Positions 20,284-28,259 of a stretch of 64,000 nt of DNA are shown here, one piece after another. Made by a program: the position numbers and the translations under genes. Below the pieces are notes generated by a model. It ran no database searches, had not been told where the DNA came from, and saw only the letters and a list, made by a program, of their open reading frames with translations. Position 1 is the stretch's first letter, and every line of letters starts with the position of its first letter. The stretch spans positions 3,015,045 to 3,079,044 of the forward strand of contig NZ_CP012020.1 in the NCBI RefSeq assembly GCF_001183865.1. Reading direction: 5' to 3'. The DNA comes from Methylophilus sp. TWE2 (GTDB lineage: Bacteria; Pseudomonadota; Gammaproteobacteria; Burkholderiales; Methylophilaceae).

Positions 20284-20598
20284 CTAAACCAGTAACCGCT
20301 CCACGACTTTGCCGTGCTGCAAATGGCTCTCAACGATCTCATCTATATCTTCATGATCGACAAAGGTATACCAGACTGCATCAGGGTACACCACCATCAC
20401 TGGCCCCACTTCACACCGGTCCAGGCACCCGGCGCGATTCACTCGCACTTTGCCGGCACCGGCCAGGCCCTGCTGCTTAACCTTTTTTTTCATATAGTCA
20501 AAGGCGGCTTCAGCGCCTTTGTTCATGCAGCAATCCTCACCTGGTTCGCGTTGGTTAAGACAAAAAAATACATGATATTGAAAGTGACTCTGCGTCAT
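20284..20598 (-). CDS. Thioredoxin-like 2Fe-2S ferredoxin
   Basis: This 104-residue protein has the FFCLNQRE...CCMNKG start and the RAGCLDRCEVGPVMVVYP block, whose cysteines match the ligands of thioredoxin-fold [2Fe-2S] ferredoxins. Pattern CX(n)C...CLDRC is conserved in many proteobacterial (2Fe-2S) ferredoxin domain proteins of unsettled partner. It lies between tonB and the GT51 gene, eight bases before the latter. Cytoplasmic location is expected because no signal sequence is seen. Confidence 0.88.
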   Translation of the reverse strand: MTQSHFQYHVFFCLNQREPGEDCCMNKGAEAAFDYMKKKVKQQGLAGAGKVRVNRAGCLDRCEVGPVMVVYPDAVWYTFVDHEDIDEIVESHLQHGKVVERLLV

Positions 20599-20630
20599 AT
20601 TGTTTGCCTTTTTAAAACTATGCCCCTGAT

Positions 20631-21587
20631 TTATTCAGTGGAGAGCTGGTCTTCACGTGTAAAGGTCCAGGTACGGGTAATGCTCAGCACATCGGTATCC
20701 TGGCGGATATCTTCCGGGAATGTTGGGAAGGGGGCAGCCAACTGGACAATGCGCCGTGCAGATTCATCCAGCAATCTATGCCCGGAGCTCTGGTGTATGC
20801 GAATACTCTCTATACTACCATCGGCCTTCACCGAAACAGTCATTTGCAATTTGCCATACAATTTTTGTATGCGGGCAGTCTGCGGGTAATTCAAGTTACC
20901 CACGCGTTCAATTTTTTGTCGCCATTGTTCAACATAATTGGCAAAACGGTATTCACGGGTTCGCGCACCAATAAACTGACGTTTGGGGCGCATTTCATAT
21001 TCTTCCTGCTGCTTGGCAATCAATGCTTCCAATTTAGCCATCTCTTGAGTGGCGGCGGTTTGCGGCTGAGGTGTTACCGGTACATGCTGCGAAGGCGGTT
21101 GCTGCTTGCTCGCCGGATGAGGCTGTGACAACGGCGGCGTTTGTAAACTGGTGACCGACTGACTGGCTTTTAACTGTGTGAGCAGTGCTTGCGCCTCCTG
21201 TTCGAGCTGAGCCACGCGCTGTTTTTCAAGCATCAGCTCGGCTTCATGGGGGCTGGCAGCAGTGGTTGTGGAGGGCAGGGTGGCTTGCGCAGCATGCGGT
21301 ATGGAGGCCTGCCTCTGTTGCACGCTGGGCAGCGGACTTTTCATCTGCCGTTTTTCATCAGTGTTGCCGCCTCGGTCGAGATTGGCTTGTGCCAGTGCAT
21401 CAGCTTTTTCAGGCGCACTGCGGGTTTTGCTGTTGACCAGCAACACTTCCAATGACGGAATCTGGTCTTTTAATGCTTTTAGCTCAGGTTGAAAATGGAG
21501 CGTCAACAGCACCGCATGTGCCAGTAGGGAAAACCACAGCGCCCATACCAGAGGTGAACGTTTACGGAATCCGTCGCGGAAACCCAT
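20631..21587 (-). CDS. TonB-family energy transducer
   Basis: This 318-residue protein has an N-terminal membrane anchor (about residues 12-30, VWALWFSLLAHAVLLTL), a long Pro/Gln/Ala-rich periplasmic linker with a coiled-coil-like AELMLEKQRVAQLEQEAQ stretch, and a TonB C-terminal domain (RIQKLYGKLQMTVSVKADG, SSGHRLLDESARRIV). Such proteins pass proton-motive energy to outer-membrane receptors. No exbB or exbD lies nearby, so the partner complex is elsewhere. The stop of mpl is 16 bases upstream, so they may be co-transcribed. Confidence 0.9.
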   Translation of the reverse strand: MGFRDGFRKRSPLVWALWFSLLAHAVLLTLHFQPELKALKDQIPSLEVLLVNSKTRSAPEKADALAQANLDRGGNTDEKRQMKSPLPSVQQRQASIPHAAQATLPSTTTAASPHEAELMLEKQRVAQLEQEAQALLTQLKASQSVTSLQTPPLSQPHPASKQQPPSQHVPVTPQPQTAATQEMAKLEALIAKQQEEYEMRPKRQFIGARTREYRFANYVEQWRQKIERVGNLNYPQTARIQKLYGKLQMTVSVKADGSIESIRIHQSSGHRLLDESARRIVQLAAPFPTFPEDIRQDTDVLSITRTWTFTREDQLSTE

Positions 21588-21602
21588 CGTTGGTCTGCCT
21601 GC

Positions 21603-22973
21603 TTATCCCTGCAAGGCCTGCAACAGTTTTTGGTGTACCCCGCCAAAACCGCCATTACTCATCACCAGCACATGATCCCCCGATGCGGCCATGGCCGTGA
21701 CAGCCGCCACCAGCTGGCCGAGGTCATCAAAGGTTTGTGCTTTATGCTGGATGGGTGCCAAGGCAGCTGCGGCATCCCAGCCAAGGTTATTGGCATAACA
21801 AAATACCGCATCGGCATCTTTGAGACTGTCGGGTAGGGCGTCTTTCATCACCCCCAGTTTCATGGTGTTTGAACGTGGCTCGAGCACCGCCAGGATTCTG
21901 GCCGCGCCCACCTTGGCGCGCAAACCCGCCACCGTCGTGGCAATCGCTGTCGGGTGATGAGCGAAATCGTCATACACCGTCACCTCATTGGCAACACCCT
22001 TGATTTCCATGCGGCGTTTGACGTTTTTGAACTCACTTAACGCCTCGATAGCAATACATGGCGCAACACCGACATGACGTGCGGCGGCAATCACGGCCAG
22101 TGCATTGCTGCGGTTATGCTCACCGAGCAATTCCCAGCTCACGTTACCCTGGCGTTCGCCATTAAAATACACATCAAATCGGCCTTGTGCATCCACATTT
22201 TGTACCTGCCAACCACTCGCAGTATCTATGCGTTCCAAGCCACTCCAGCAACCACGCGCAATCACGCGATCCAGGCTATCCTGCTGGTTGGCAACCACCA
22301 GCCCTTGTTGTGGCACAGTGCGCACCAGGTGGTGGAACTGTTTTTCAATCGCTGCCAGGTCTTCAAAAATATCGGCGTGGTCGAATTCAAGGTTATTGAG
22401 TACGGCCGTGCGTGGGCGATAATGCACAAACTTGGAACGTTTGTCGAAGAAAGCCGTATCGTATTCGTCTGCTTCGATCACAAAAAATGGTGAAACTGAT
22501 TTGGGATCCTGCCTAGGTGTTTGCGGTAAACGGGCAGAAACACCAAAGTTTTCCGGGACGCCACCAATCAGGAATCCTGGTGCCAGGCCTGCATATTCGA
22601 GTACCCACGCCAGCATGGAGGCAGTCGTCGTCTTGCCGTGCGTACCTGCCACAGCCAGCACCCATTTGCTTTGCAGCACATTCTCGGCCAGCCATTGCGG
22701 GCCAGAAATATAAGGCAAACCCTGGTTGAGGATTTCTTCCATGAGCGGATTGCCACGTGTCACCACATTGCCTATGACGTAGATATCAGGATTGAGACTG
22801 GTCTGCGAAGGATCAAATCCTTCAATGAGCTCTATGCCCTGTGCCTCGAGTTGCGTACTCATGGGCGGATATACGTTGGCATCACACCCGGTGACACGAT
22901 GCCCAGCCGCTTTGGCCAGGACGGCGATGCCGCCCATAAAAGTGCCACAAATACCTAAGATGTGAATATGCAT
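21603..22973 (-). CDS. mpl: UDP-N-acetylmuramate:L-alanyl-gamma-D-glutamyl-meso-diaminopimelate ligase
   Basis: This 456-residue Mur-ligase-family enzyme re-attaches recycled tripeptide to UDP-MurNAc. It opens MHIHILGICGTFMGGIA, has the ATP-binding AGTHGKTTT (about 109-117), EADEYDTAFFDKRSKF, the NLEFDHADIF segment and DDFAHHPTAI. These features separate Mpl from MurC. It implies a peptidoglycan-recycling route, which fits the GT51 gene three genes downstream. Length and start are normal. Confidence 0.96.
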   Translation of the reverse strand: MHIHILGICGTFMGGIAVLAKAAGHRVTGCDANVYPPMSTQLEAQGIELIEGFDPSQTSLNPDIYVIGNVVTRGNPLMEEILNQGLPYISGPQWLAENVLQSKWVLAVAGTHGKTTTASMLAWVLEYAGLAPGFLIGGVPENFGVSARLPQTPRQDPKSVSPFFVIEADEYDTAFFDKRSKFVHYRPRTAVLNNLEFDHADIFEDLAAIEKQFHHLVRTVPQQGLVVANQQDSLDRVIARGCWSGLERIDTASGWQVQNVDAQGRFDVYFNGERQGNVSWELLGEHNRSNALAVIAAARHVGVAPCIAIEALSEFKNVKRRMEIKGVANEVTVYDDFAHHPTAIATTVAGLRAKVGAARILAVLEPRSNTMKLGVMKDALPDSLKDADAVFCYANNLGWDAAAALAPIQHKAQTFDDLGQLVAAVTAMAASGDHVLVMSNGGFGGVHQKLLQALQG

Positions 22974-23044
22974 AGACTTTACCAGATCAGATTAACGCAG
23001 GCATTTTACCAAACAACGCCTGGTAAAGCGGTAGCAATTACCGC

Positions 23045-23698
23045 TCAATGTTGGGCAAATAAAGATTGATACTGGCGGCAACGTGCAGCGACATCACCGG
23101 CCTGAAAAATATCAGTAATCACCGCCAATGCATCGGCGCCTGCTGCGATGAGCGGGCGGGCATTTTCCACTGTGATGCCCCCAATACCGACCACTGGGAC
23201 AGAGAGCGCTTGCCGGGCACGTGTAAACAGGTCAGGAGTGGCCCTGGGTGCGTTTGGTTTGGTAGAGGAGGGGTAGCAGGCGCCAAAAGCGACATAATCA
23301 GCACCGGCAGCTTGCGCCTGCTCGGCCAGTTCGAAGCGGTTATAGCATGAGGCGCCAATGATTTTTTGTTCACCAAGCAGGGCACGCGCGTCCGCAATGG
23401 CACTATCATGCTGGCCGACATGCACACCATCTGCATCGATTTCGGCTGCCAGCGCGACATGATCATTGATCAGTAATGGGACATTTGCAGAGCGGCAAAT
23501 CGCAAGGAGGGCGGCTGTCTGCTTCAGACGTAAGGCGTCACTGGCAGTTTTATGCCGGTATTGCACCAGACATACACCGCCTTGTAAGGCTTGTGTTATT
23601 TTTGCGCAAAGCAGTTCAGTGTCGTCACAATCGGGCGTGACCAGGTATAAACCGTTAATGCTGAAGCTCACTGGCTTTTTCCTGCACGTCTGATTCAC
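23045..23698 (-). CDS. thiE: Thiamine-phosphate synthase
   Basis: This 217-residue TIM-barrel enzyme joins HMP-PP and the thiazole phosphate to thiamine phosphate. It has GLYLVTPD, QYRHKTAS, LLINDHVALAAEIDADGVHVGQHD, GASCYNRFE, YVAFGACYPSSTKP and VVGIGGI. The ATG 23698 start overlaps thiD by 44 bases; a GTG at 23668 overlaps by 14 and would fit homologue N-termini about as well. Coupling with thiD is clear either way. It ends the tRNA-Gly-thiD-thiE run. Confidence 0.95.
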   Translation of the reverse strand: MNQTCRKKPVSFSINGLYLVTPDCDDTELLCAKITQALQGGVCLVQYRHKTASDALRLKQTAALLAICRSANVPLLINDHVALAAEIDADGVHVGQHDSAIADARALLGEQKIIGASCYNRFELAEQAQAAGADYVAFGACYPSSTKPNAPRATPDLFTRARQALSVPVVGIGGITVENARPLIAAGADALAVITDIFQAGDVAARCRQYQSLFAQH

Positions 23699-24512
23699 GC
23701 GCCCAGAAGAACCGGTCTGGAATAAATTGACCCATACCAGGGCGGAAGGCGTGGCGCAAGGTTTGCCAGGTGAATTCCTGCGCCTCGTGCACGGCTTCTT
23801 CCATAGTCAATCCATGTGCCAGGCAAGCGGTAATTGCACTGGTCAGCGTACAGCCAGAACCATGATAACTGCCTGGCAAACGTTCCCAGTGATAATCCTT
23901 GATCAGTCCTGGCGCACCATTTTGCAAACCATAGAGACTATTCACCACATCATTTGAGCGCTCATGGGTACCGGTAATCATCACATACTCTGAGCCCATG
24001 CCTAGCAAACGCAAAGCGCATTCTTCAAGCGAACTGTGCTTCACCTCATCACTTTCGTCATAATAGGCAAGCCTGCGCGCTTCCAGGCTGTTAGGGGTGA
24101 TGAGTGTCGCCTGCGGAAACAGCAACTCACACATGGCTGCCTGCATTTCTTCGTTAGAAAGCTCGTCTCCACGCCCTGAAGCCAGTATCGGGTCTATGAT
24201 CAAAGGCACATCAGGGTAATCGGCCACGATTTCTGCAATCACAGCCACATTTTCTACACTGCCGAGCAATCCCAGTTTGAATGCGCTGACTGAAACATCT
24301 TCTAAAATGGTACGCGCTTGCTCATTGATCCAGTCCGCGTCCAGTGGCATCACATTTTCCACACCTACGGTATCTTGCACGGTGATGCCTGTGATCACTG
24401 AAAGCGGATAACACCCAATACTGGACAGGGCCATGATATCTGCTTGAACACCTGCACCTGTGCTAGGATCTGTTGCTGCAAATGTAAGAACGGTTGGAGG
24501 AGTATTGGCCAT
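23655..24512 (-). CDS. thiD: Hydroxymethylpyrimidine/phosphomethylpyrimidine kinase
   Basis: This 285-residue ribokinase-family enzyme phosphorylates HMP and HMP-P in thiamine synthesis. It has AATDPSTGAGVQADI, TGITVQDT, FKLGLLGS, IIDPILASGRGD, LITPNSLEARRL, MITGTHE and the anion-hole GSYHGSGCTLTSAI. ATG 24512 is preceded by AAGGAT right behind the CCA end of a tRNA-Gly gene ten bases away, so the tRNA and thiD probably share a transcript. A 15-residue longer start at 24557 would run into the tRNA and is rejected. Confidence 0.96.
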   Translation of the reverse strand: MANTPPTVLTFAATDPSTGAGVQADIMALSSIGCYPLSVITGITVQDTVGVENVMPLDADWINEQARTILEDVSVSAFKLGLLGSVENVAVIAEIVADYPDVPLIIDPILASGRGDELSNEEMQAAMCELLFPQATLITPNSLEARRLAYYDESDEVKHSSLEECALRLLGMGSEYVMITGTHERSNDVVNSLYGLQNGAPGLIKDYHWERLPGSYHGSGCTLTSAITACLAHGLTMEEAVHEAQEFTWQTLRHAFRPGMGQFIPDRFFWARESDVQEKASELQH

Positions 24513-24522
24513 GAAAATCCTT

Positions 24523-24596
24523 TGGAGCGGCTGACGGGAATCGAACCCGCGTATCAAGCTTGGGAAGCTGGCGTTCTACCATTGAACTACAGCCGC
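24523..24596 (-). tRNA. tRNA-Gly (anticodon CCC)
   Basis: The minus strand gives a full 74-nt cloverleaf with encoded CCA. The acceptor is GCGGCTG/CAGCCGC with discriminator T, the D-loop region is TAGTTCAATGGTAGAAC, the anticodon loop TTCCCAA (anticodon CCC) and the T arm GCGGGTTCGATTCCCGT. The anticodon stem CCAGC/GCTTG has a C28-U42 mismatch. It resembles E. coli glyU. The 3' end is ten bases from the thiD start. Confidence 0.93.
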
Positions 24597-24611
24597 GTAC
24601 GAATCATTGCT

Positions 24612-24639
24612 ATTTTACTTGGTGTGCTGGCGAATACAA
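24612..24639 (-). promoter_or_regulatory. Candidate promoter for tRNA-Gly (and thiD-thiE)
   Basis: On the minus strand TTGTAT (24639-24634) and TAAAAT (24617-24612) are 16 bases apart. The -10 box ends 15 bases before the tRNA 5' end, which suits a short tRNA leader. No other promoter is visible between the tRNA and thiD. Confidence 0.45.
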
Positions 24640-24660
24640 AACATTATTCGGTAATAAGAC

Positions 24661-24686
24661 AAAAGCCGGACAAGTGTCCGGCTTTT
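24661..24686 (-). terminator. Terminator of the two-partner secretion exoprotein gene
   Basis: AAAAGCCGGAC and GTCCGGCTTTT form an 11-bp stem with loop AAGT, flanked by A and T runs. It lies 16 bases behind the exoprotein stop on the minus strand and insulates the downstream tRNA-Gly gene. The T run follows the stem on both strands, so it may work in both directions. Confidence 0.85.
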
Positions 24687-24701
24687 GTTTCGTTCAGGAA
24701 A

Positions 24702-27700
24702 TTAAATACAATTCGAGTTCACACCGTCTGGCAGCTTCACGCCAGAACTCAAGATTGGTGTCGCACCCAAACGATCTTCAGGCGTTGGGCAAGCCACCGC
24801 ATCCAGATCCTCCTCATCACCAGCAGCAGGGTTCAGAGAAACGATAAACATTGTATTCAATACCGGATTATTTGGAATCAAGCCTCCCAAACCGGCGTCA
24901 TCTCGTGGAGATGCGAATCCAGTCAATGTCACTGGAACGGCAGTGATACTACCTGTCGCAGTAGAGCTATTGGTCACTGTCGTATACGCATTGAAAATTG
25001 GTTTATTTTCCTGGGTACGGAAACTAGCGATTGAGTAAGGGCCTGTTGTAATTGCTTTGCCTGTACCTACAGCTGCAGTATCAAAGGTTGCGCTGGTGAC
25101 TGGAGAGGTTGCGGGTGAGAAAGTCACCACATCATTATCAAGCACACCACCAGTCACCACAGATAAACCACTTAAATCCGTTACCGTATTGTTACCATCA
25201 AAGACTTTAGTGGATGTGCCTGTGAGCGTCGCTGTCACATTCGGGGTAACTTGGTGTACAAAACCATTACCGCTACCTAACAGTTTGCCACCAAACACGG
25301 TACCATATTGTTTATAGTCATATGCCGCAAGCAATTTGCTACCTTTAGTATCATTGGTAGGATCATCACTGTAAACAGTCCATTTACCAGGCGTCGTGAT
25401 GCTGATGTCTTTGGTGTTATCAAACTTGCCGCCTGCAACCAACTGCACCGCATCGTTTCCAGTGTGATTATTAATAATATCGCCATTGGTAATAATGTCT
25501 TGACCAGCTTTCACTAAAATTTTAGCTGGGAGGCCTGCCACACCAGTGCCAGTTTTATCACCGCCCCGGTTATCAATCGCACCAAAGTCTATATTACCAC
25601 CTGCATCAAGCGTGACTGCGCCTGCAATCCCGCCTGATTTGTTTGCGCCATTGCCGTTAGCGCCTTTAGCGGTCACATTACCAATTTTCAAATTGGTGCC
25701 GGCAACGATATTAATATCACCTGCGGTCTTCCCATCAGTATCGTTTCGGACTGTACCCGCACTGGTATTGACGTCTCCAGTTTTAATTTCACCCGACGCA
25801 TTCATTGCAACTTTGCCACCAAAACTATTAAAACCGCCACTCGTATTCACATTACCTGTGTTGATGCTACCTTTAGCGCTGGTCAAATTCACACTGCCTG
25901 ATACTTGGTCACTAGTCGAAGTCAAGCCAGCATCGCCTGCACCTGTTGTGATGTTGCCGACAACCATGTCGCCATCCGTCGTGGTAATCGTCACATTACC
26001 GCCTCGACCGCCGCTTTCGGTAGTAAGATTTGAGGCACTACCAACGGTATTAATACTACCCGTCATCGTCAGACTTTTGGCGTTGATCTCAACATCACCG
26101 CCAGTGACGCCAGCCATCGGGCCAAGCGCCTTACCGTTTGTATTAATATTAGTTGCTCCAAGATTGACATCACCCTTGGCATCTATTTTCACTGCCCCCC
26201 CATAAAACTGGTTGGAGTTAATGTCACCTGCAGTCCGAGTGATATTCACTGCTGAGAGAGCAATGCCACCTGCTCCCCCTGTAATATTTGCGTTGATATT
26301 GATATTGCCCGCGCCAGAATTATCAGCATCTGCTTGCAAATTAATATAACCAAGATATCCAGATTTGATATCAGCGTTGACATTTATATCATTATTGGCA
26401 ACAAATCGAATGCTGCCAAACGCTTGAGTCATTGAAATTGCGCTCTCAACGGTAATGTCATTGTTAGCCTGTAGGAACAGTTCATTAAACCCTTGTACGT
26501 CATTAACATTTATCCGGGTGGTTGCGCCACCCGTGTTATCAGCAAATGCGACATCAGGCCCAGCAACATCTCCTGGGACCATAGATGAAGTAGTGCCTAA
26601 AATAATATCTGTTGGATCAAGGAGTAGAGTCCCGCCCAAACCGTTGGCAGCTGTTAAATTAACCTTCCCATAGAAGTCCAAATATGCCTTACCCGACACC
26701 TCAACGAAACCACCATTTCCCCCAGCAACGCCCCCTTGCGCAGAAATGCTGCCGTAATAACGGGTCAGATCGTCTGCCCAGACGATGACTTTACCGCCAT
26801 CGCCTTGTTTTAAAGCATCCGCCTTGATGGTAGCGCCCTGAGCGATATAGGCAGTTCTGGAGTTATAGACTGCGTCGTTTTTACCCTGGTAATCACCACC
26901 CACAAGCACCTTACCGCCGCCAGTGTCGCCAGAGGCATTCAGCACAGCCCCATCCAGGAGAGCGACTTGTTCACCAGTCACCTCAATCGTACCGCCTGTA
27001 GTGTTCTCACCTTTTGCAATCAGCTGGCCATTCACTTGCACCTTGGCGTTATCGCCACCTTCGAGACGGATCATGCCGTCACGCTCAACTAGCTGGTTGG
27101 CTTCCACAATACCTGAAATATTGATGGCGGCTGCACGTGCGTTGGTGGCCATTTGCACAAAGCCGCCATCTGCATAAATATTGCCACTGTTTTTAATGGT
27201 CGCTTCGAGTGCATCACCAGATAATTTGGCTTTTACCAAACCATTACCGAAGAAGTCCAGGGTTGCTGTTTGTGCGGAACCAAGCACCACACTGCCATTG
27301 CTGGCAACAAGTGTGCCACTGTTATCAACCGTGTTACCCAACAGGACAATATAGCCTTCATTTTGAGTTTTAATCACGCCACGGTTTTCGATATTGCCAA
27401 CCAAGTTGCCTGCTGTAAATTGATAATTTCCCTGCAAAAATGCTTCATTAGAAATATTCAAAGATGAAGCCACAATATTACCAACGTTCACTTCAGAACC
27501 TTGGCCAAACAGGATACCGTTCTGGTTAATCAGGAACAGGCTACCGTTGGAATTCAGAGTCCCCATAATTTCTGACTGACTGTTACCAATCACGCGGTAA
27601 AGGGCCCTGGCAGCATCTGGCATGATCACATCTAACTGATGACCTTTCATAACACCAAACTTGTAGAAATCTACAATATTGACGTTGGCTGTATGAATAT

Positions 27701-28016
27701 ATTGCGTATGGGTATCGCTGATATCTTTAACTGTCAAATCACCTGCAACCACCCCCGCGACGACATTGTTGTCGGCCATTGAAGAGAATGGCATGATTGC
27801 AGCCGCAAAGGCACTTGCAACAACAAAGCGCCATTTGGTAGAGGATGAAAGAGAAGCATCCAAAATACCACTTGCCACTGGTTCTTTTATTGCCCTCACT
27901 TGGCCGTTAACGCTCGATTTACCATGGGCACGGGTAGTTTCGGCAACGGCAACCCAAGCCTGCTTGAGCTTGCTCCAGACCAGACGATAAACATGGTTTA
28001 AGGATGCTGCTTTCAT
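24702..28016 (-). CDS. Two-partner secretion exoprotein (TpsA, filamentous haemagglutinin-like)
   Basis: This 1104-residue secreted protein opens with an extended signal region (NHVYRLVWSKLKQAWVAVAE), then a hydrophobic signal core near 62-80 ending at SSMA. A TPS secretion domain follows (about 83-330) with INQNGILFGQGSEVN in place of the usual NPNGI. The middle is a beta-helix of Gly/Asn-rich imperfect repeats, and a YDG-like module lies near 940-1030. The only two cysteines, at 1076 and 1103, are both in the last 29 residues, like HMW1-type disulfide anchors. AAGGAG precedes ATG 28016. The transporter gene lies upstream. Confidence 0.93.
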   Translation of the reverse strand: MKAASLNHVYRLVWSKLKQAWVAVAETTRAHGKSSVNGQVRAIKEPVASGILDASLSSSTKWRFVVASAFAAAIMPFSSMADNNVVAGVVAGDLTVKDISDTHTQYIHTANVNIVDFYKFGVMKGHQLDVIMPDAARALYRVIGNSQSEIMGTLNSNGSLFLINQNGILFGQGSEVNVGNIVASSLNISNEAFLQGNYQFTAGNLVGNIENRGVIKTQNEGYIVLLGNTVDNSGTLVASNGSVVLGSAQTATLDFFGNGLVKAKLSGDALEATIKNSGNIYADGGFVQMATNARAAAINISGIVEANQLVERDGMIRLEGGDNAKVQVNGQLIAKGENTTGGTIEVTGEQVALLDGAVLNASGDTGGGKVLVGGDYQGKNDAVYNSRTAYIAQGATIKADALKQGDGGKVIVWADDLTRYYGSISAQGGVAGGNGGFVEVSGKAYLDFYGKVNLTAANGLGGTLLLDPTDIILGTTSSMVPGDVAGPDVAFADNTGGATTRINVNDVQGFNELFLQANNDITVESAISMTQAFGSIRFVANNDINVNADIKSGYLGYINLQADADNSGAGNININANITGGAGGIALSAVNITRTAGDINSNQFYGGAVKIDAKGDVNLGATNINTNGKALGPMAGVTGGDVEINAKSLTMTGSINTVGSASNLTTESGGRGGNVTITTTDGDMVVGNITTGAGDAGLTSTSDQVSGSVNLTSAKGSINTGNVNTSGGFNSFGGKVAMNASGEIKTGDVNTSAGTVRNDTDGKTAGDINIVAGTNLKIGNVTAKGANGNGANKSGGIAGAVTLDAGGNIDFGAIDNRGGDKTGTGVAGLPAKILVKAGQDIITNGDIINNHTGNDAVQLVAGGKFDNTKDISITTPGKWTVYSDDPTNDTKGSKLLAAYDYKQYGTVFGGKLLGSGNGFVHQVTPNVTATLTGTSTKVFDGNNTVTDLSGLSVVTGGVLDNDVVTFSPATSPVTSATFDTAAVGTGKAITTGPYSIASFRTQENKPIFNAYTTVTNSSTATGSITAVPVTLTGFASPRDDAGLGGLIPNNPVLNTMFIVSLNPAAGDEEDLDAVACPTPEDRLGATPILSSGVKLPDGVNSNCI

Positions 28017-28043
28017 GACACTTCTCCTTTAGATTAATAAACG

Positions 28044-28190
28044 CCACTGATCGTTCAAGACCAGTGGGTTACCATCACTTCTCTCTATTCCTGAATATGT
28101 ATGTGATTTTGGTTCAGGAAGTTATTTTTGTATGTAGCCCACTATGACTAATACACCTAGGCTTAATCCAACTCCAATTGGATTAAGCCT
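28044..28190 (-). promoter_or_regulatory. Three hairpins in the tpsB-tpsA gap
   Basis: The 243-base gap holds three inverted repeats. The first is CCACTG/CAGTGG (28044-28067), the second TTCCTGAA/TTCAGGAA (28088-28120). The third is a 13-bp stem AGGCTTAATCCAA/TTGGATTAAGCCT with loop CTCCAA (28159-28190). The third has no T run on the minus strand, so it is not a standard terminator. They would lie in the 5' leader of the exoprotein mRNA or mark the processing point between the two genes. Confidence 0.5.
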
Positions 28191-28259
28191 CACCCACGCG
28201 GACTACTTTTTTATATGTCCAGGCTTCTGCCCAGATCATTGCTTGGTACAGATTTAAAA

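Noticed and set aside
24513-24557. Longer thiD start
   Set aside because: It would begin within the tRNA-Gly gene; the ATG at 24512 has AAGGAT in front and matches the family N-terminus.
23655-24660. TPP riboswitch before thiD-thiE
   Set aside because: The leader is a tRNA gene and a 10-base spacer; no CUGAGA/ACCUGA-type core is present.
25546-26205. 219-codon plus-strand frame inside the exoprotein gene
   Set aside because: Its Pro/Ser/Leu-rich low-complexity translation is the mirror of the Gly/Asn-rich repeats of the exoprotein on the other strand.
28159-28190. Rho-independent terminator behind tpsB
   Set aside because: The stem is strong but no T run follows on the minus strand, so it was annotated only as a hairpin.
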